Of a DNA stretch of 64,000 nucleotides, positions 44,702 through 52,702 are shown piece after piece. The position numbers and the translations under genes were made by a program. Under the pieces are notes generated by a model. That model did no database searches and had not been told where the DNA came from. It saw only the letters and a list, made by a program, of their open reading frames with translations. The stretch spans positions 1 through 64,000 of the forward strand of contig JAAVUU010000003.1 in assembly GCA_018449595.1 (NCBI GenBank). Direction: 5' to 3'. Source of the stretch: Rhizobiales bacterium dw_265 (lineage in GTDB: Bacteria; Pseudomonadota; Alphaproteobacteria; Micropepsales; Micropepsaceae). The number at the start of each line of letters is the position of its first letter. Position 1 is the first letter of the stretch.

Positions 44702-45948
44702 CCGCAAGGGTTACGGTCGTCGGCGCGGGACTGGCGGGCCTGTCGGCGGCCACCATCCTGGCGGGGCGCGGCGTGCAGGTCACCTTGCTGGAAGGCGCGC
44801 CCCAGGCCGGCGGCCGCTGCCGCTCCTATTTCGATCCGGCGATGGGCGCGGTGATCGACAATGGCAATCACCTGGTGCTGTCGGGCAATCGCGCGGTGCG
44901 CGATTACCTGGCGCGCATCGGCGCGAAGGATGCGCTGGCGGGACCGCCGCGGGCAGAGTTCGATTTCGTGGATTTGCGTGATGGCTCGCGCTGGCGGCTG
45001 ACGCCCAATGAGGGCCGCGTGCCGTATTGGGTAGCGCGCCCGGGCCGCCGGGTGCCGGGAACCCGCGCCGCCGACTATGCCGGATACGCGCCGCTGCTGT
45101 GGGCCGACGCCAAGACGCGCATCGGGGATGTGGTGACGGCGCGCGGCCCACTGTGGGAAAAATTGATGCAGCCCTTCCTGCTGGCGGCGCTGAACACCGA
45201 ACCGGCGGACTCGTCGGCGGCGCTGGCGGGCGCGGTGCTGCGCGAGACCCTGGCCAAGGGCGGGCGCTTCTATCGTCCGCGCATCGCCCATCCCACCCTG
45301 GCGGCGGCCTTCATTGATCCGGCGCTGGCATATCTGGCGGGCAAGCAGGCGGTGGTGCAACTGGGCACCCGCCTGCGCGCCCTGGCAATGGGGCCCTGTG
45401 TGCTGGCGCTGGAAACCCCCGACGCCACCTTGCCGGTATCGGCGCAAGACGCGGTGATCCTGGCGGTGCCGCCCTGGATCGCGGCCGACCTGCTGCCGGG
45501 GCTGGTGGTGCCCAATGATTTCCGCGCCATCGTCAACGCGCACTTCAAGATTGCGGCGCCTGCCGGCAGCCCGCCCATATTGGGCGTGATCGGCGGCACG
45601 GCGGAATGGATATTCGCCTTTGACGACCGCATCTCGGTCACCGTGTCGGGAGCCGACGTCCTCGTGGACCGGGACCGTGAAGACCTGGCCCGCACGCTCT
45701 GGGCCGATGTCGCCAGGGCGCTGAATATCACGGATGCCATGCCAGCCTGGCAGATCGTCAAGGAAAAGCGCGCCACCTTCGCCGCCACCCCGGCCCAGGA
45801 CGCCAGACGCCCGCCCGCCCGGACGCAATGGAAGAACCTGTTCCTGGCCGGCGACTGGACGGCGACCGGATTGCCCGCAACCATCGAGGGGGCTTTGCGC
45901 TCCGGCGAGACGGCGGCGGCTTTGGCGCTGCGGCATCTGTCTTTATAG
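44698..45948 (+). CDS. hpnE: Hydroxysqualene dehydroxylase HpnE
   Basis: A 416-residue FAD amine-oxidase-fold protein. The dinucleotide motif is VVGAGLAGLSAATILAG with EGAPQAGGRC, and a C-terminal FAD block FLAGDWTATGLPATIEGAL. It removes the hydroxyl of hydroxysqualene to give squalene. It starts at a GTG at 44698 that overlaps the hpnD stop; the frame stays open upstream inside hpnD but lacks protein sense. hpnF follows after 7 bases. Confidence 0.95.
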   Translation: MTARVTVVGAGLAGLSAATILAGRGVQVTLLEGAPQAGGRCRSYFDPAMGAVIDNGNHLVLSGNRAVRDYLARIGAKDALAGPPRAEFDFVDLRDGSRWRLTPNEGRVPYWVARPGRRVPGTRAADYAGYAPLLWADAKTRIGDVVTARGPLWEKLMQPFLLAALNTEPADSSAALAGAVLRETLAKGGRFYRPRIAHPTLAAAFIDPALAYLAGKQAVVQLGTRLRALAMGPCVLALETPDATLPVSAQDAVILAVPPWIAADLLPGLVVPNDFRAIVNAHFKIAAPAGSPPILGVIGGTAEWIFAFDDRISVTVSGADVLVDRDREDLARTLWADVARALNITDAMPAWQIVKEKRATFAATPAQDARRPPARTQWKNLFLAGDWTATGLPATIEGALRSGETAAALALRHLSL

Positions 45949-45955
45949 TGCCCCC

Positions 45956-47875
45956 ATGAACCAGTTGAATCCGGGCGATTTCATTGATGTCGAAGGCGCG
46001 GTCAGCGCCGCCACGGATGCGATCCTGGCGCAGCAGAAGCCGGACGGCCACTGGGTCTACGAACTGGAGGCCGACGCCACCATTCCGGCGGAATATGTCC
46101 TGCTGGTGCATTACCTGGCCGAGACGCCCAACCTGGAACTGGAACGCAAGATCGGCGTCTATCTGCGCCGCATCCAGGGCGCGCACGGCGGCTGGCCGCT
46201 GTATCACGAGGGCGCCTTCGACATCAGCGCCACGGTGAAGGCCTATTTCGCGCTCAAGATGATCGGTGACGATATCGGCGCGCCGCACATGGTGCGCGCC
46301 CGCGAAGCGATCCATGCCCGCGGCGGCGCCATCAAGGCCAATGTCTTCACCCGCATCCTCTTGTGCCTGTATGGCGAGGCGTCGTGGAACGATGTGCCCA
46401 CGGTGCCGCCGGAACTGATCCTGCTGCCGCGCTGGTTTCCGGTGCATCTGTCCAAGATGAGCTATTGGGCGCGCACCGTGATCGTGCCGCTGCTGGTGCT
46501 GTGCGCGATGAAGCCGCTGGCCCGCAATCCGCGCGGCATCCATATTGCCGAACTGTTCGTGCCGGGCGTGGGCGCGGCCAACCCGCGCGCCCCGCATCAA
46601 AATCGCTATTGGTCGGCCTTTTTCGGCGTGCTCGACCGGGTGCTCAAAGTCGTGCCCTGGCCCAGGGGATTGCGCGCGAAGGCCATCGAAAGATGCCGCG
46701 CCTGGACCGCCGAACGGCTGAACGGCGAGGACGGGCTGGGCGCGATCTATCCCGCCATGGCCAACAGCGTGATGATGTACGACGTGCTGGGTTATCCCCC
46801 GGCACATCCCGACCGCGCCATCGCGCGGCTGTCGGTGGAAAAGCTGCTGGTGGTCAAGGACGAGGAAGCCTATTGCCAGCCCTGCGTCTCGCCGGTGTGG
46901 GACACGGCATTGGTGGCCCATGCACTTTTTGAATCGCGCGATGAACGCGCGCACGCTGCGGCACTGCGCGGGCTGGACTGGCTGAAGCCGCTGCAGGTGC
47001 TGGACGTGAAAGGCGATTGGGCCGAGGAAAAGCCCCAAGTGCGGCCCGGCGGCTGGGCCTTTCAGTATCGCAACGATTACTACCCCGATTTGGACGATAC
47101 CGCCGTGGTGGTGATGGCGATGGATCGCGCCGGGATGGCCCGTGACGGCGTCGCCATCGCGCGCGGCCGCGAATGGGTGGAAGGCTTGCAAAGCCGCGAT
47201 GGCGGCTGGGGCGCTTTCGACGCCGACAATTCCTATTATTATCTCAACAATATTCCCTTTGCCGATCACGGCGCGCTGCTGGACCCGCCGACCGAGGATG
47301 TGTCGGGTCGCTGCGTCGGCATGCTGGCGCAACTGGGCGAGGGCGGAAAGCCGCTGGCCGACGGCATCGCATACCTGCGCAAGACCCAGCGCGAGGATGG
47401 CTCCTGGTGGGGCCGCTGGGGCGTCAATTACATCTATGGCACCTGGTCGGCGCTGGCCGGGCTGAACGGCGCGGGCCTGACGCCCGATGACGCGACGATG
47501 AAGAAGGGCGCCGATTGGCTGGTGGCGATCCAGAACACGGACGGCGGCTGGGGCGAGAATTGCGACAGCTACAGGCTGGATTACAAGGGTTACCAGCCCG
47601 CGCCTTCCACCGCGTCGCAGACCGCCTGGGCGCTGCTGGGCCTGATGGCGGCGGGCGAGGTCGATCATCCGGCGGTGGCGCGCGGCGTCAATTACCTGAA
47701 GGCGACACAGGAAACGGACGGCTTGTGGAGCCAGGCGCATTATACCGGCGGCGGCTTTCCGCGGGTGTTCTACCTGAACTATCACGGCTATCCGAAATTC
47801 TTCCCGCTCTGGGCGTTGGCGCGCTACCGCAACCTCAAGGCGGGAAACAGCCGCCGCGTGGAGTTCGGGCTGTGA
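45956..47875 (+). CDS. hpnF: Squalene-hopene cyclase HpnF
   Basis: A 639-residue cyclase that folds squalene into hopene/hopanol. The DXDD acid motif is at 378-381 (PDLDDTA). QW-type repeats appear all along (QQKPDGHWVYE, GAHGGWPLY, SRDGGWGAF, REDGSWWGRWG, NTDGGWGEN, ETDGLWSQ). A membrane-inserting hydrophobic plateau is seen near 175-190. Length agrees with bacterial cyclases (about 630-660). It lies 7 bases after hpnE and is followed by a palindromic repeat before hpnG. Confidence 0.97.
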   Translation: MNQLNPGDFIDVEGAVSAATDAILAQQKPDGHWVYELEADATIPAEYVLLVHYLAETPNLELERKIGVYLRRIQGAHGGWPLYHEGAFDISATVKAYFALKMIGDDIGAPHMVRAREAIHARGGAIKANVFTRILLCLYGEASWNDVPTVPPELILLPRWFPVHLSKMSYWARTVIVPLLVLCAMKPLARNPRGIHIAELFVPGVGAANPRAPHQNRYWSAFFGVLDRVLKVVPWPRGLRAKAIERCRAWTAERLNGEDGLGAIYPAMANSVMMYDVLGYPPAHPDRAIARLSVEKLLVVKDEEAYCQPCVSPVWDTALVAHALFESRDERAHAAALRGLDWLKPLQVLDVKGDWAEEKPQVRPGGWAFQYRNDYYPDLDDTAVVVMAMDRAGMARDGVAIARGREWVEGLQSRDGGWGAFDADNSYYYLNNIPFADHGALLDPPTEDVSGRCVGMLAQLGEGGKPLADGIAYLRKTQREDGSWWGRWGVNYIYGTWSALAGLNGAGLTPDDATMKKGADWLVAIQNTDGGWGENCDSYRLDYKGYQPAPSTASQTAWALLGLMAAGEVDHPAVARGVNYLKATQETDGLWSQAHYTGGGFPRVFYLNYHGYPKFFPLWALARYRNLKAGNSRRVEFGL

Positions 47876-47887
47876 ACTCTCCCCTCC

Positions 47888-48021
47888 GTCATCCCCGGCG
47901 ACTGCCGCGCGCCAGCGCGGCAGGAGGGAAGGGGACCCAGGCTCCATCCACCGCGCCTGTTTTTGACAGCCTGGGTTCCCTTCCCCTCACGCCGCTGTCG
48001 CGGCGTTCGGCCGGGAATGAC
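47888..48021. repeat. Palindromic repeat element, GTCATCCCCGG type
   Basis: Begins GTCATCCCCGGCG and ends with CCGGGAATGAC. It has an inner stem (CTGCCGCGC/GCGCGGCAG, and GGGACCCAGGCT with AGCCTGGGTTCCC). It is a different family from copies A-D and fills the hpnF-hpnG gap. It may act as a mobile palindromic unit or transcript stabiliser. Confidence 0.75.
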
Positions 48022-48032
48022 AGGAGTGCTGC

Positions 48033-48695
48033 ATGACCATCCTCGCCGTCACCGGCATGACCAGGGAAGCCGAGATCGTCGGCACCGCCGGCGTGATCGC
48101 GGTGGCGGGCGGCGGCGATGCCGATGGTCTTGCCGCCAAGCTCAACGCCCTGCATGGCGATATTGCCGGGGTGATTTCCATCGGCCTGGCGGGGGCGCTG
48201 TCGCCGCTGCTGAAGGCCGGCGATGTGGTGATCGCCGAGAAGATCATCACCGGCGCGGAAGACTGGGAGTGCCATGCCGGCTGGCGCAACCGCCTGGCCT
48301 CGCGCCTGCCGCAGGCCCATCACGGGACGCAGTTCGGCAGCGATGTGATTATCCAGAACGCCGAAACAAAGTCCGGTCTTTACGACGCCACCGGCGCGCT
48401 GGCGGTGGACATGGAAAGCCAGGTCGCCGCCCGCTTTGCCGCCGCCCGCAACCTGCCGCTGGCCGCCTTGCGCGTGATCTCCGACGACGCGACGCACGTG
48501 CTGCCGCCCGCCGCTTTGGTGGCGATGCAGCCGGACGGCGGCATCAGCATCCGCCGCGTGCTGTGGTCGCTGGCGAAGAAGCCGCAGCAACTGCCGGCGC
48601 TGATCCGCACCGGCCGCGCCTCGGGCAAGGCCTTCGCGGCGCTACTCCGCTGCCGCGATCTCTGTGGTGTTGGAATTGCCGGCCTTGATCTGTGA
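48033..48695 (+). CDS. hpnG: Hopanoid-associated nucleosidase/phosphorylase HpnG
   Basis: A 220-residue phosphorylase-superfamily protein. The signature VDMES (residues about 128-132, Glu holding the ribose) and GLAGALSPLLKAGDVV are visible. HpnG frees adenine from adenosylhopane made by HpnH, giving ribosylhopane. Its last 54 bases overlap, tail-to-tail, the end of hpnH on the other strand, which is a substantial convergent overlap. Confidence 0.93.
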   Translation: MTILAVTGMTREAEIVGTAGVIAVAGGGDADGLAAKLNALHGDIAGVISIGLAGALSPLLKAGDVVIAEKIITGAEDWECHAGWRNRLASRLPQAHHGTQFGSDVIIQNAETKSGLYDATGALAVDMESQVAARFAAARNLPLAALRVISDDATHVLPPAALVAMQPDGGISIRRVLWSLAKKPQQLPALIRTGRASGKAFAALLRCRDLCGVGIAGLDL

Positions 48696-49787
48696 CATCT
48701 TGTGCTCGACATGGCGCGAGAAGGTGAACTCGGCGGGCCGCTGCTTTGACAGGTCGATCTCCGGCGCGAACGGGCCTTTGGTCTTGATGCCATTCATCAG
48801 GATGGGCAGCATCTTGAGCGGATGCTTGATCGCGTCGGTGGCGGCGGTGCCTTCGAAGCCGCAATGCACCATGCAGTTGGCGCATTTCTCATACTTGCCG
48901 ACGCCGTATTTCTCCCACTCGGTGCCTTCCATCAGCTCCTTGAAGGTCTTCACATAGCCTTCGCCCAACAGGTAGCAGGGCTTCTGCCAGCCGAACACGG
49001 TCAAGAGCGGCATCGACCAGGGGGTGCATTCATAGGTCTGGTTGCCGGCCAGGAAATCCATGAACAGGATGGAGTTGGTGAACTCCCAGTTCTTGCCGCC
49101 ATTGCCGCGCGCCAGGATGTCCCGGAACATGGTCTTGGTGCGCTCGCGGTTCAGGAAATGCTGCTGGTCGGGGGCGCGCTCATAGGCATAGCCCGGCGAC
49201 ACGGTGATGCCGTCCAGCCCCAGTTCCATCATGTGATCGAAGAAGGCGGCGGTGCGTTCGGGGTCGGCGCCGTCGAACAGCGTGCAGTTGATCTGGGTGC
49301 GGAAGCCCTTGGACTTGGCCAGCTTGATCGCGGCCACGGCCTTTTCATAGGTGCCGTCCAGGCAGACCGACTTGTCGTGCATCGCCTTGTCGCCGTCCAG
49401 GTGGATCGACCAGGTGAAGTTCGGGTGCGGCTTGTACTGGTCGATCTTCTTGGCCAGCAGCAGCGCGTTGGTACACAGGATGACGAACTTGTCCTTGGCG
49501 ATATAGCCCTCGACGATCCTGGCCATGTCGCGGTGGAGCAGCGGCTCGCCGCCGGCGATGGAGACGGCGGGCGCGCCGCATTCGTCGATCGCCTCCATGC
49601 ACTGCTCATAGCTCAGGCGCTGGTTCAGGATCGGATCGGGATAATCGATCTTGCCGCAGCCGGAACAGGCCAGGTTGCAGCGGAACAGCGGCTCCAGCAT
49701 CAGCACCAGCGGGTATTTCTTGCCCGACAACTGCTGCTTGACCACATAGGCGCCGATCTTGGCGGCCTGGCGAAACGGGAGACCCAT
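48642..49787 (-). CDS. hpnH: Adenosyl-hopene transferase HpnH (radical SAM)
   Basis: A 381-residue radical SAM enzyme which adds the 5'-deoxyadenosyl radical to diploptene, starting side-chain extension. The cluster motif C37-x3-C41-x2-C44 (RCNLACSGC) and the SPASM-like C-terminal Cys region (KYEKCANCMVHCGFEG) are present. It begins 3 bases after the ispH stop, so the two may share a transcript. It opposes hpnG, the next pathway enzyme. Confidence 0.97.
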   Translation of the reverse strand: MGLPFRQAAKIGAYVVKQQLSGKKYPLVLMLEPLFRCNLACSGCGKIDYPDPILNQRLSYEQCMEAIDECGAPAVSIAGGEPLLHRDMARIVEGYIAKDKFVILCTNALLLAKKIDQYKPHPNFTWSIHLDGDKAMHDKSVCLDGTYEKAVAAIKLAKSKGFRTQINCTLFDGADPERTAAFFDHMMELGLDGITVSPGYAYERAPDQQHFLNRERTKTMFRDILARGNGGKNWEFTNSILFMDFLAGNQTYECTPWSMPLLTVFGWQKPCYLLGEGYVKTFKELMEGTEWEKYGVGKYEKCANCMVHCGFEGTAATDAIKHPLKMLPILMNGIKTKGPFAPEIDLSKQRPAEFTFSRHVEHKMSQIKAGNSNTTEIAAAE

Positions 49788-49790
49788 GAT

Positions 49791-50714
49791 TTAAGCCCTC
49801 AACTCTGCCGGCAGGCGGAACTCGATATGTTCCTTCTTGCCGTCCATCTGTTCCACGGTGACGTCTTCGATCTCGCCCAGGGCTTCGATCACATGCTTGA
49901 CCAACTCTTCCGGCGCCGACGCACCGGCGGTCAGTCCGACCACCTTCTTGCCCCGGACCCATTCGGCGCGCAGTTCGCTGCCGTCATTGATGAGATAGGA
50001 GGGAATGCCCTCCTCGATGCCGATCTCGCGCAGGCGGTTGGAGTTGGACGAATTGGCCGCCCCCACCACCAGGATCACGTCCGCGACCTTGGCCAGCTCG
50101 CGCACGCTGGTCTGGCGGTTCTGGGTGGCATAGCAGATGTCGCTGGTTTCCGGCCCGACGATGTCGGTGAAGCGGTTCTTCAGCGCCTGGATGATGCCCT
50201 TGGTGTCGTCGATGGAAAGCGTGGTCTGGGTGATATAGGCGACCGGGGTCGCGGTGGGGATTTCCAGGTCTTCGACATCGGCTTCGTTCTGCACCAGGGT
50301 CACCGGCGCGCCGACCTGGCCCATGGTGCCTTCGACCTCGGGATGACCGGCATGGCCGATCAGGATCAGCGTGCGGCCATGGCTGACATAACGCTTGCCC
50401 TGGTTGTGGACCTTGGAAACCAGCGGGCAGGTGGCGTCCAGCACCGGCAGGCCGCGCGACTGGGCGGTCTTGACCACCGACTGGGGCACGCCATGGGCGG
50501 AGAAAACCGTGACGGCGCCTTCGGGCACTTCGTCCAGTTCCTCGACAAAGCGCGCGCCCTTGTTCTTCAGCGTGTCCACGACATGCTTGTTGTGCACGAT
50601 CTCATGGCGCACATAGACGGGCTCGCCATACTTATCGAGCGCCTTTTCGACGATATCGATGGCGCGCACGACGCCGGCACAGAAGCCGCGCGGCTGGGCA
50701 AGGATGACTCGCAT
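49791..50714 (-). CDS. ispH: 4-hydroxy-3-methylbut-2-enyl diphosphate reductase
   Basis: The last enzyme of the MEP isoprenoid pathway, a 3-Cys [4Fe-4S] protein. Residues seen are Cys12 in PRGFCAGV, the HEIVHN and SAHGVP His sites, Cys in DATCPLV and Cys in ICYATQNRQ, plus ANSSNSNRL. The chain should start at 50714 ([10 protein letters not shown]), and 8 extra residues upstream to 50738 are unlikely. Having ispH beside ispA and the hpn genes gives a local isoprenoid supply. It precedes hpnH on the same strand. Confidence 0.96.
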   Translation of the reverse strand: MRVILAQPRGFCAGVVRAIDIVEKALDKYGEPVYVRHEIVHNKHVVDTLKNKGARFVEELDEVPEGAVTVFSAHGVPQSVVKTAQSRGLPVLDATCPLVSKVHNQGKRYVSHGRTLILIGHAGHPEVEGTMGQVGAPVTLVQNEADVEDLEIPTATPVAYITQTTLSIDDTKGIIQALKNRFTDIVGPETSDICYATQNRQTSVRELAKVADVILVVGAANSSNSNRLREIGIEEGIPSYLINDGSELRAEWVRGKKVVGLTAGASAPEELVKHVIEALGEIEDVTVEQMDGKKEHIEFRLPAELRA

Positions 50715-50952
50715 ATCAGACCCTATATAGGCAGACACCCGGCAGGCCAGAGGCCGCCCGGCTTACGGCGCTGCAACATAGTCATTTTCCTGTATCGGGA
50801 TAGGGGGTGCAACCCCTTCGGTCGCATGGGTAACCAGCGGACGGCGCGGGCTGCAGAAATGTCACTGGCAACTCCCGCTGCGGGGCTGGCAAAGGCCGAG
50901 GATTCAGGGCTAAAAGCGGCGCGAACCGGCCACCCGAGCCGCCGAAGGACCA
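50715..50952. promoter_or_regulatory. Divergent promoter region between ispH and ispA
   Basis: A 238-base region that must hold promoters for ispH-hpnH (minus) and ispA-hpnM (plus). No perfect dyad or clear riboswitch was found. Some of it is open in frames that give no protein-like sequence. Confidence 0.35.
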
Positions 50953-51870
50953 TTGGGGCGTAAAACTGTGTCAGATAACGTGAATCAGGCCGGGCTGCCG
51001 CAAGCCATCGCCGCCAGCGCCAGGCTGGTGGATGCGACCCTGGATGCGGTGCTGCCGCCGCCCGCCGGCCGCCAGGCCCGGGTGCAGGAGGCCATGCGCT
51101 ATGCCATCCAGGCCGGGGGCAAGCGGCTGCGCCCCTTCCTGGTGCTGCATTCCGCCCGGCTGTTCGGGGTGGATGATTCGCGGTCGCTGCGGGTGGGCGC
51201 CGCCATCGAGGCGATGCACACCTACAGCCTGGTGCATGACGACCTGCCCTGCATGGATGACGACGACCTGCGCCGTGGCCGCCCCACCACCCATATCGCC
51301 TTTGACGAGATGACGGCGGTGCTGGCGGGTGACGCGCTGCTGACCATCAGCTTCGAGATCCTGGCCGATGCCCGCACCCATCCGTCCGCCGAGGTGCGCT
51401 GCGCCCTGATTGCGCGCCTGGCCGAGGCAGGCGGCCACAGCGGCATGATCGGTGGCCAGATCATCGACATGCTGGCCGATGCGAGTTTCGGCGTGGAAGA
51501 CGTGATCGAACTGCAGCGCAAGAAGACCGGCCAGTTGTTCGAATTCTCCTGCGAGGCGGGACCGATCCTGGGCCAGGCGTCCGCCGAAGACCGCGCCCGC
51601 CTCAAGGCCTATGCCGAGGAGATGGGGGTGGTGTTCCAGATCACCGACGACCTGCTGGATGTGACCAGCACAGCCGAAAAGACCGGCAAGGCGGTGGGCA
51701 AGGATGCCGACATGGGCAAGCAGACCCTGGTGACCCTGCTGGGCGTTGCGGGGGCGCGGGCGGAAGCCGAAAAGCGCGCCCGGGCCGCGGTGGCGGCGCT
51801 GGGGCCTTATGCGGCCAAGGCGCCGGAACTGTCGGCGCTGCCATTTTTTCTATTAGATCGGGACGCCTGA
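50953..51870 (+). CDS. ispA: Farnesyl/geranylgeranyl diphosphate synthase-type prenyltransferase
   Basis: A 305-residue polyprenyl synthetase. Its first Asp-rich motif is VHDDLPCMDDDDLRRG and the second FQITDDLLDVTS. Other features are GGKRLRPFLVL and the KTGQLFEFS block. The insertion of two residues in the first motif (DDxx-DD-type, DDLPCMDDDD) is of the bacterial IspA type. It makes the farnesyl diphosphate used by HpnD. The start is either a TTG at 50953 (AAGGA upstream) or a GTG at 50968; both keep the motifs. hpnM follows after 75 bases. Confidence 0.93.
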   Translation: MGRKTVSDNVNQAGLPQAIAASARLVDATLDAVLPPPAGRQARVQEAMRYAIQAGGKRLRPFLVLHSARLFGVDDSRSLRVGAAIEAMHTYSLVHDDLPCMDDDDLRRGRPTTHIAFDEMTAVLAGDALLTISFEILADARTHPSAEVRCALIARLAEAGGHSGMIGGQIIDMLADASFGVEDVIELQRKKTGQLFEFSCEAGPILGQASAEDRARLKAYAEEMGVVFQITDDLLDVTSTAEKTGKAVGKDADMGKQTLVTLLGVAGARAEAEKRARAAVAALGPYAAKAPELSALPFFLLDRDA

Positions 51871-51945
51871 TCGCTCCCGATTTTTACCATACTTGCACAC
51901 CATTTTCCGGTTTTGCGCGTTATGCGCGAGCAAAGGAGAGCTTTC

Positions 51946-52578
51946 ATGAACCGTGTTTTGAAATCCGTTTCCCTTGTTCTGTTCTGGGCCCTGATGCTGG
52001 CCGCACCGCCTGCCACCCTGGTGCTGCAAACCGCGCCCGTCCAGGCCCAAAGCGCCGATCCCGCCGTCGCCCAGGTGCAGGGCTTTTATGACGCGCTGCT
52101 GGCTGCGATGAAGTCGGGCGGCACCGCCAAGTCGCGCTATGACAAGCTCAAGCCCGCCGTCGAGAAGGCCTTCGACCTTCCGGCCAATACCGCCACCGCT
52201 GTCGGCCCCACCTTTGCCGCCATGGCGCCTGCCGACCAGAAGGCGCTGATTGACGCCTTCAGCCGCATGACCGTCGCCGATTACGCCAGGAACTTCGACA
52301 GCTTCAGCGGCGAGAAATTCACCGTCGAGCCCGCCTCGATCGCCCGCGGCAGCGACCATTTCGTCAAGAGCAGCCTGAACACCGGCAAGGAAACCATCGC
52401 CTTCAACTATCGCATGCATCAGGCGGGCGGCGACTGGAAGATCACCGACATCTATCTGGCGGGCAACATCAGCCAGATGGCGCAGAAGCGTTCCGATTTC
52501 GCGTCCACGCTCGCCTCGGGCGGCGCGCAGGGCCTGGCGAAAAAGATCAACCAGATCGCGGATAAGTCGTTGAATTAG
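51946..52578 (+). CDS. hpnM: Hopanoid-associated MlaC/Ttg2D-like exported protein HpnM
   Basis: A 210-residue periplasmic protein. A signal peptide (SLVLFWALMLAAPPATLV... to VQAQS) is followed by the MlaC/Ttg2-type chain (VQGFYDALLAAMK, MTVADYARNFDSF, KITDIYLAGNISQMAQKRSDF). MlaC relatives carry phospholipids between membranes; HpnM may do the same for hopanoids. The ATG at 51946 has an AAAGGAG 6 bases upstream. A repeat element separates it from hpnN. Confidence 0.92.
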   Translation: MNRVLKSVSLVLFWALMLAAPPATLVLQTAPVQAQSADPAVAQVQGFYDALLAAMKSGGTAKSRYDKLKPAVEKAFDLPANTATAVGPTFAAMAPADQKALIDAFSRMTVADYARNFDSFSGEKFTVEPASIARGSDHFVKSSLNTGKETIAFNYRMHQAGGDWKITDIYLAGNISQMAQKRSDFASTLASGGAQGLAKKINQIADKSLN

Positions 52579-52591
52579 GCATTTCCTTCAT

Positions 52592-52687
52592 CGTCATGGC
52601 CCGGCCCTTCTTTAATTAGAAGGGGGCGGGCCATCCAGTTTGTTGCGGCTGTAAAACTGGATGGCCCGCATAAAGCGGGCCATGACG
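52592..52687. repeat. Nested palindromic repeat element, copy C
   Basis: Begins CGTCATGGCCCG and ends with its reverse complement. The inner stem is GGGCCATCCAGTTT with AAACTGGATGGCCC, and a small AT-rich loop lies in the first arm. It lies between the converging hpnM and hpnN genes and can act as a terminator for both. Confidence 0.85.
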
Positions 52688-52702
52688 GTTTAGGGAAGGG
52701 TC

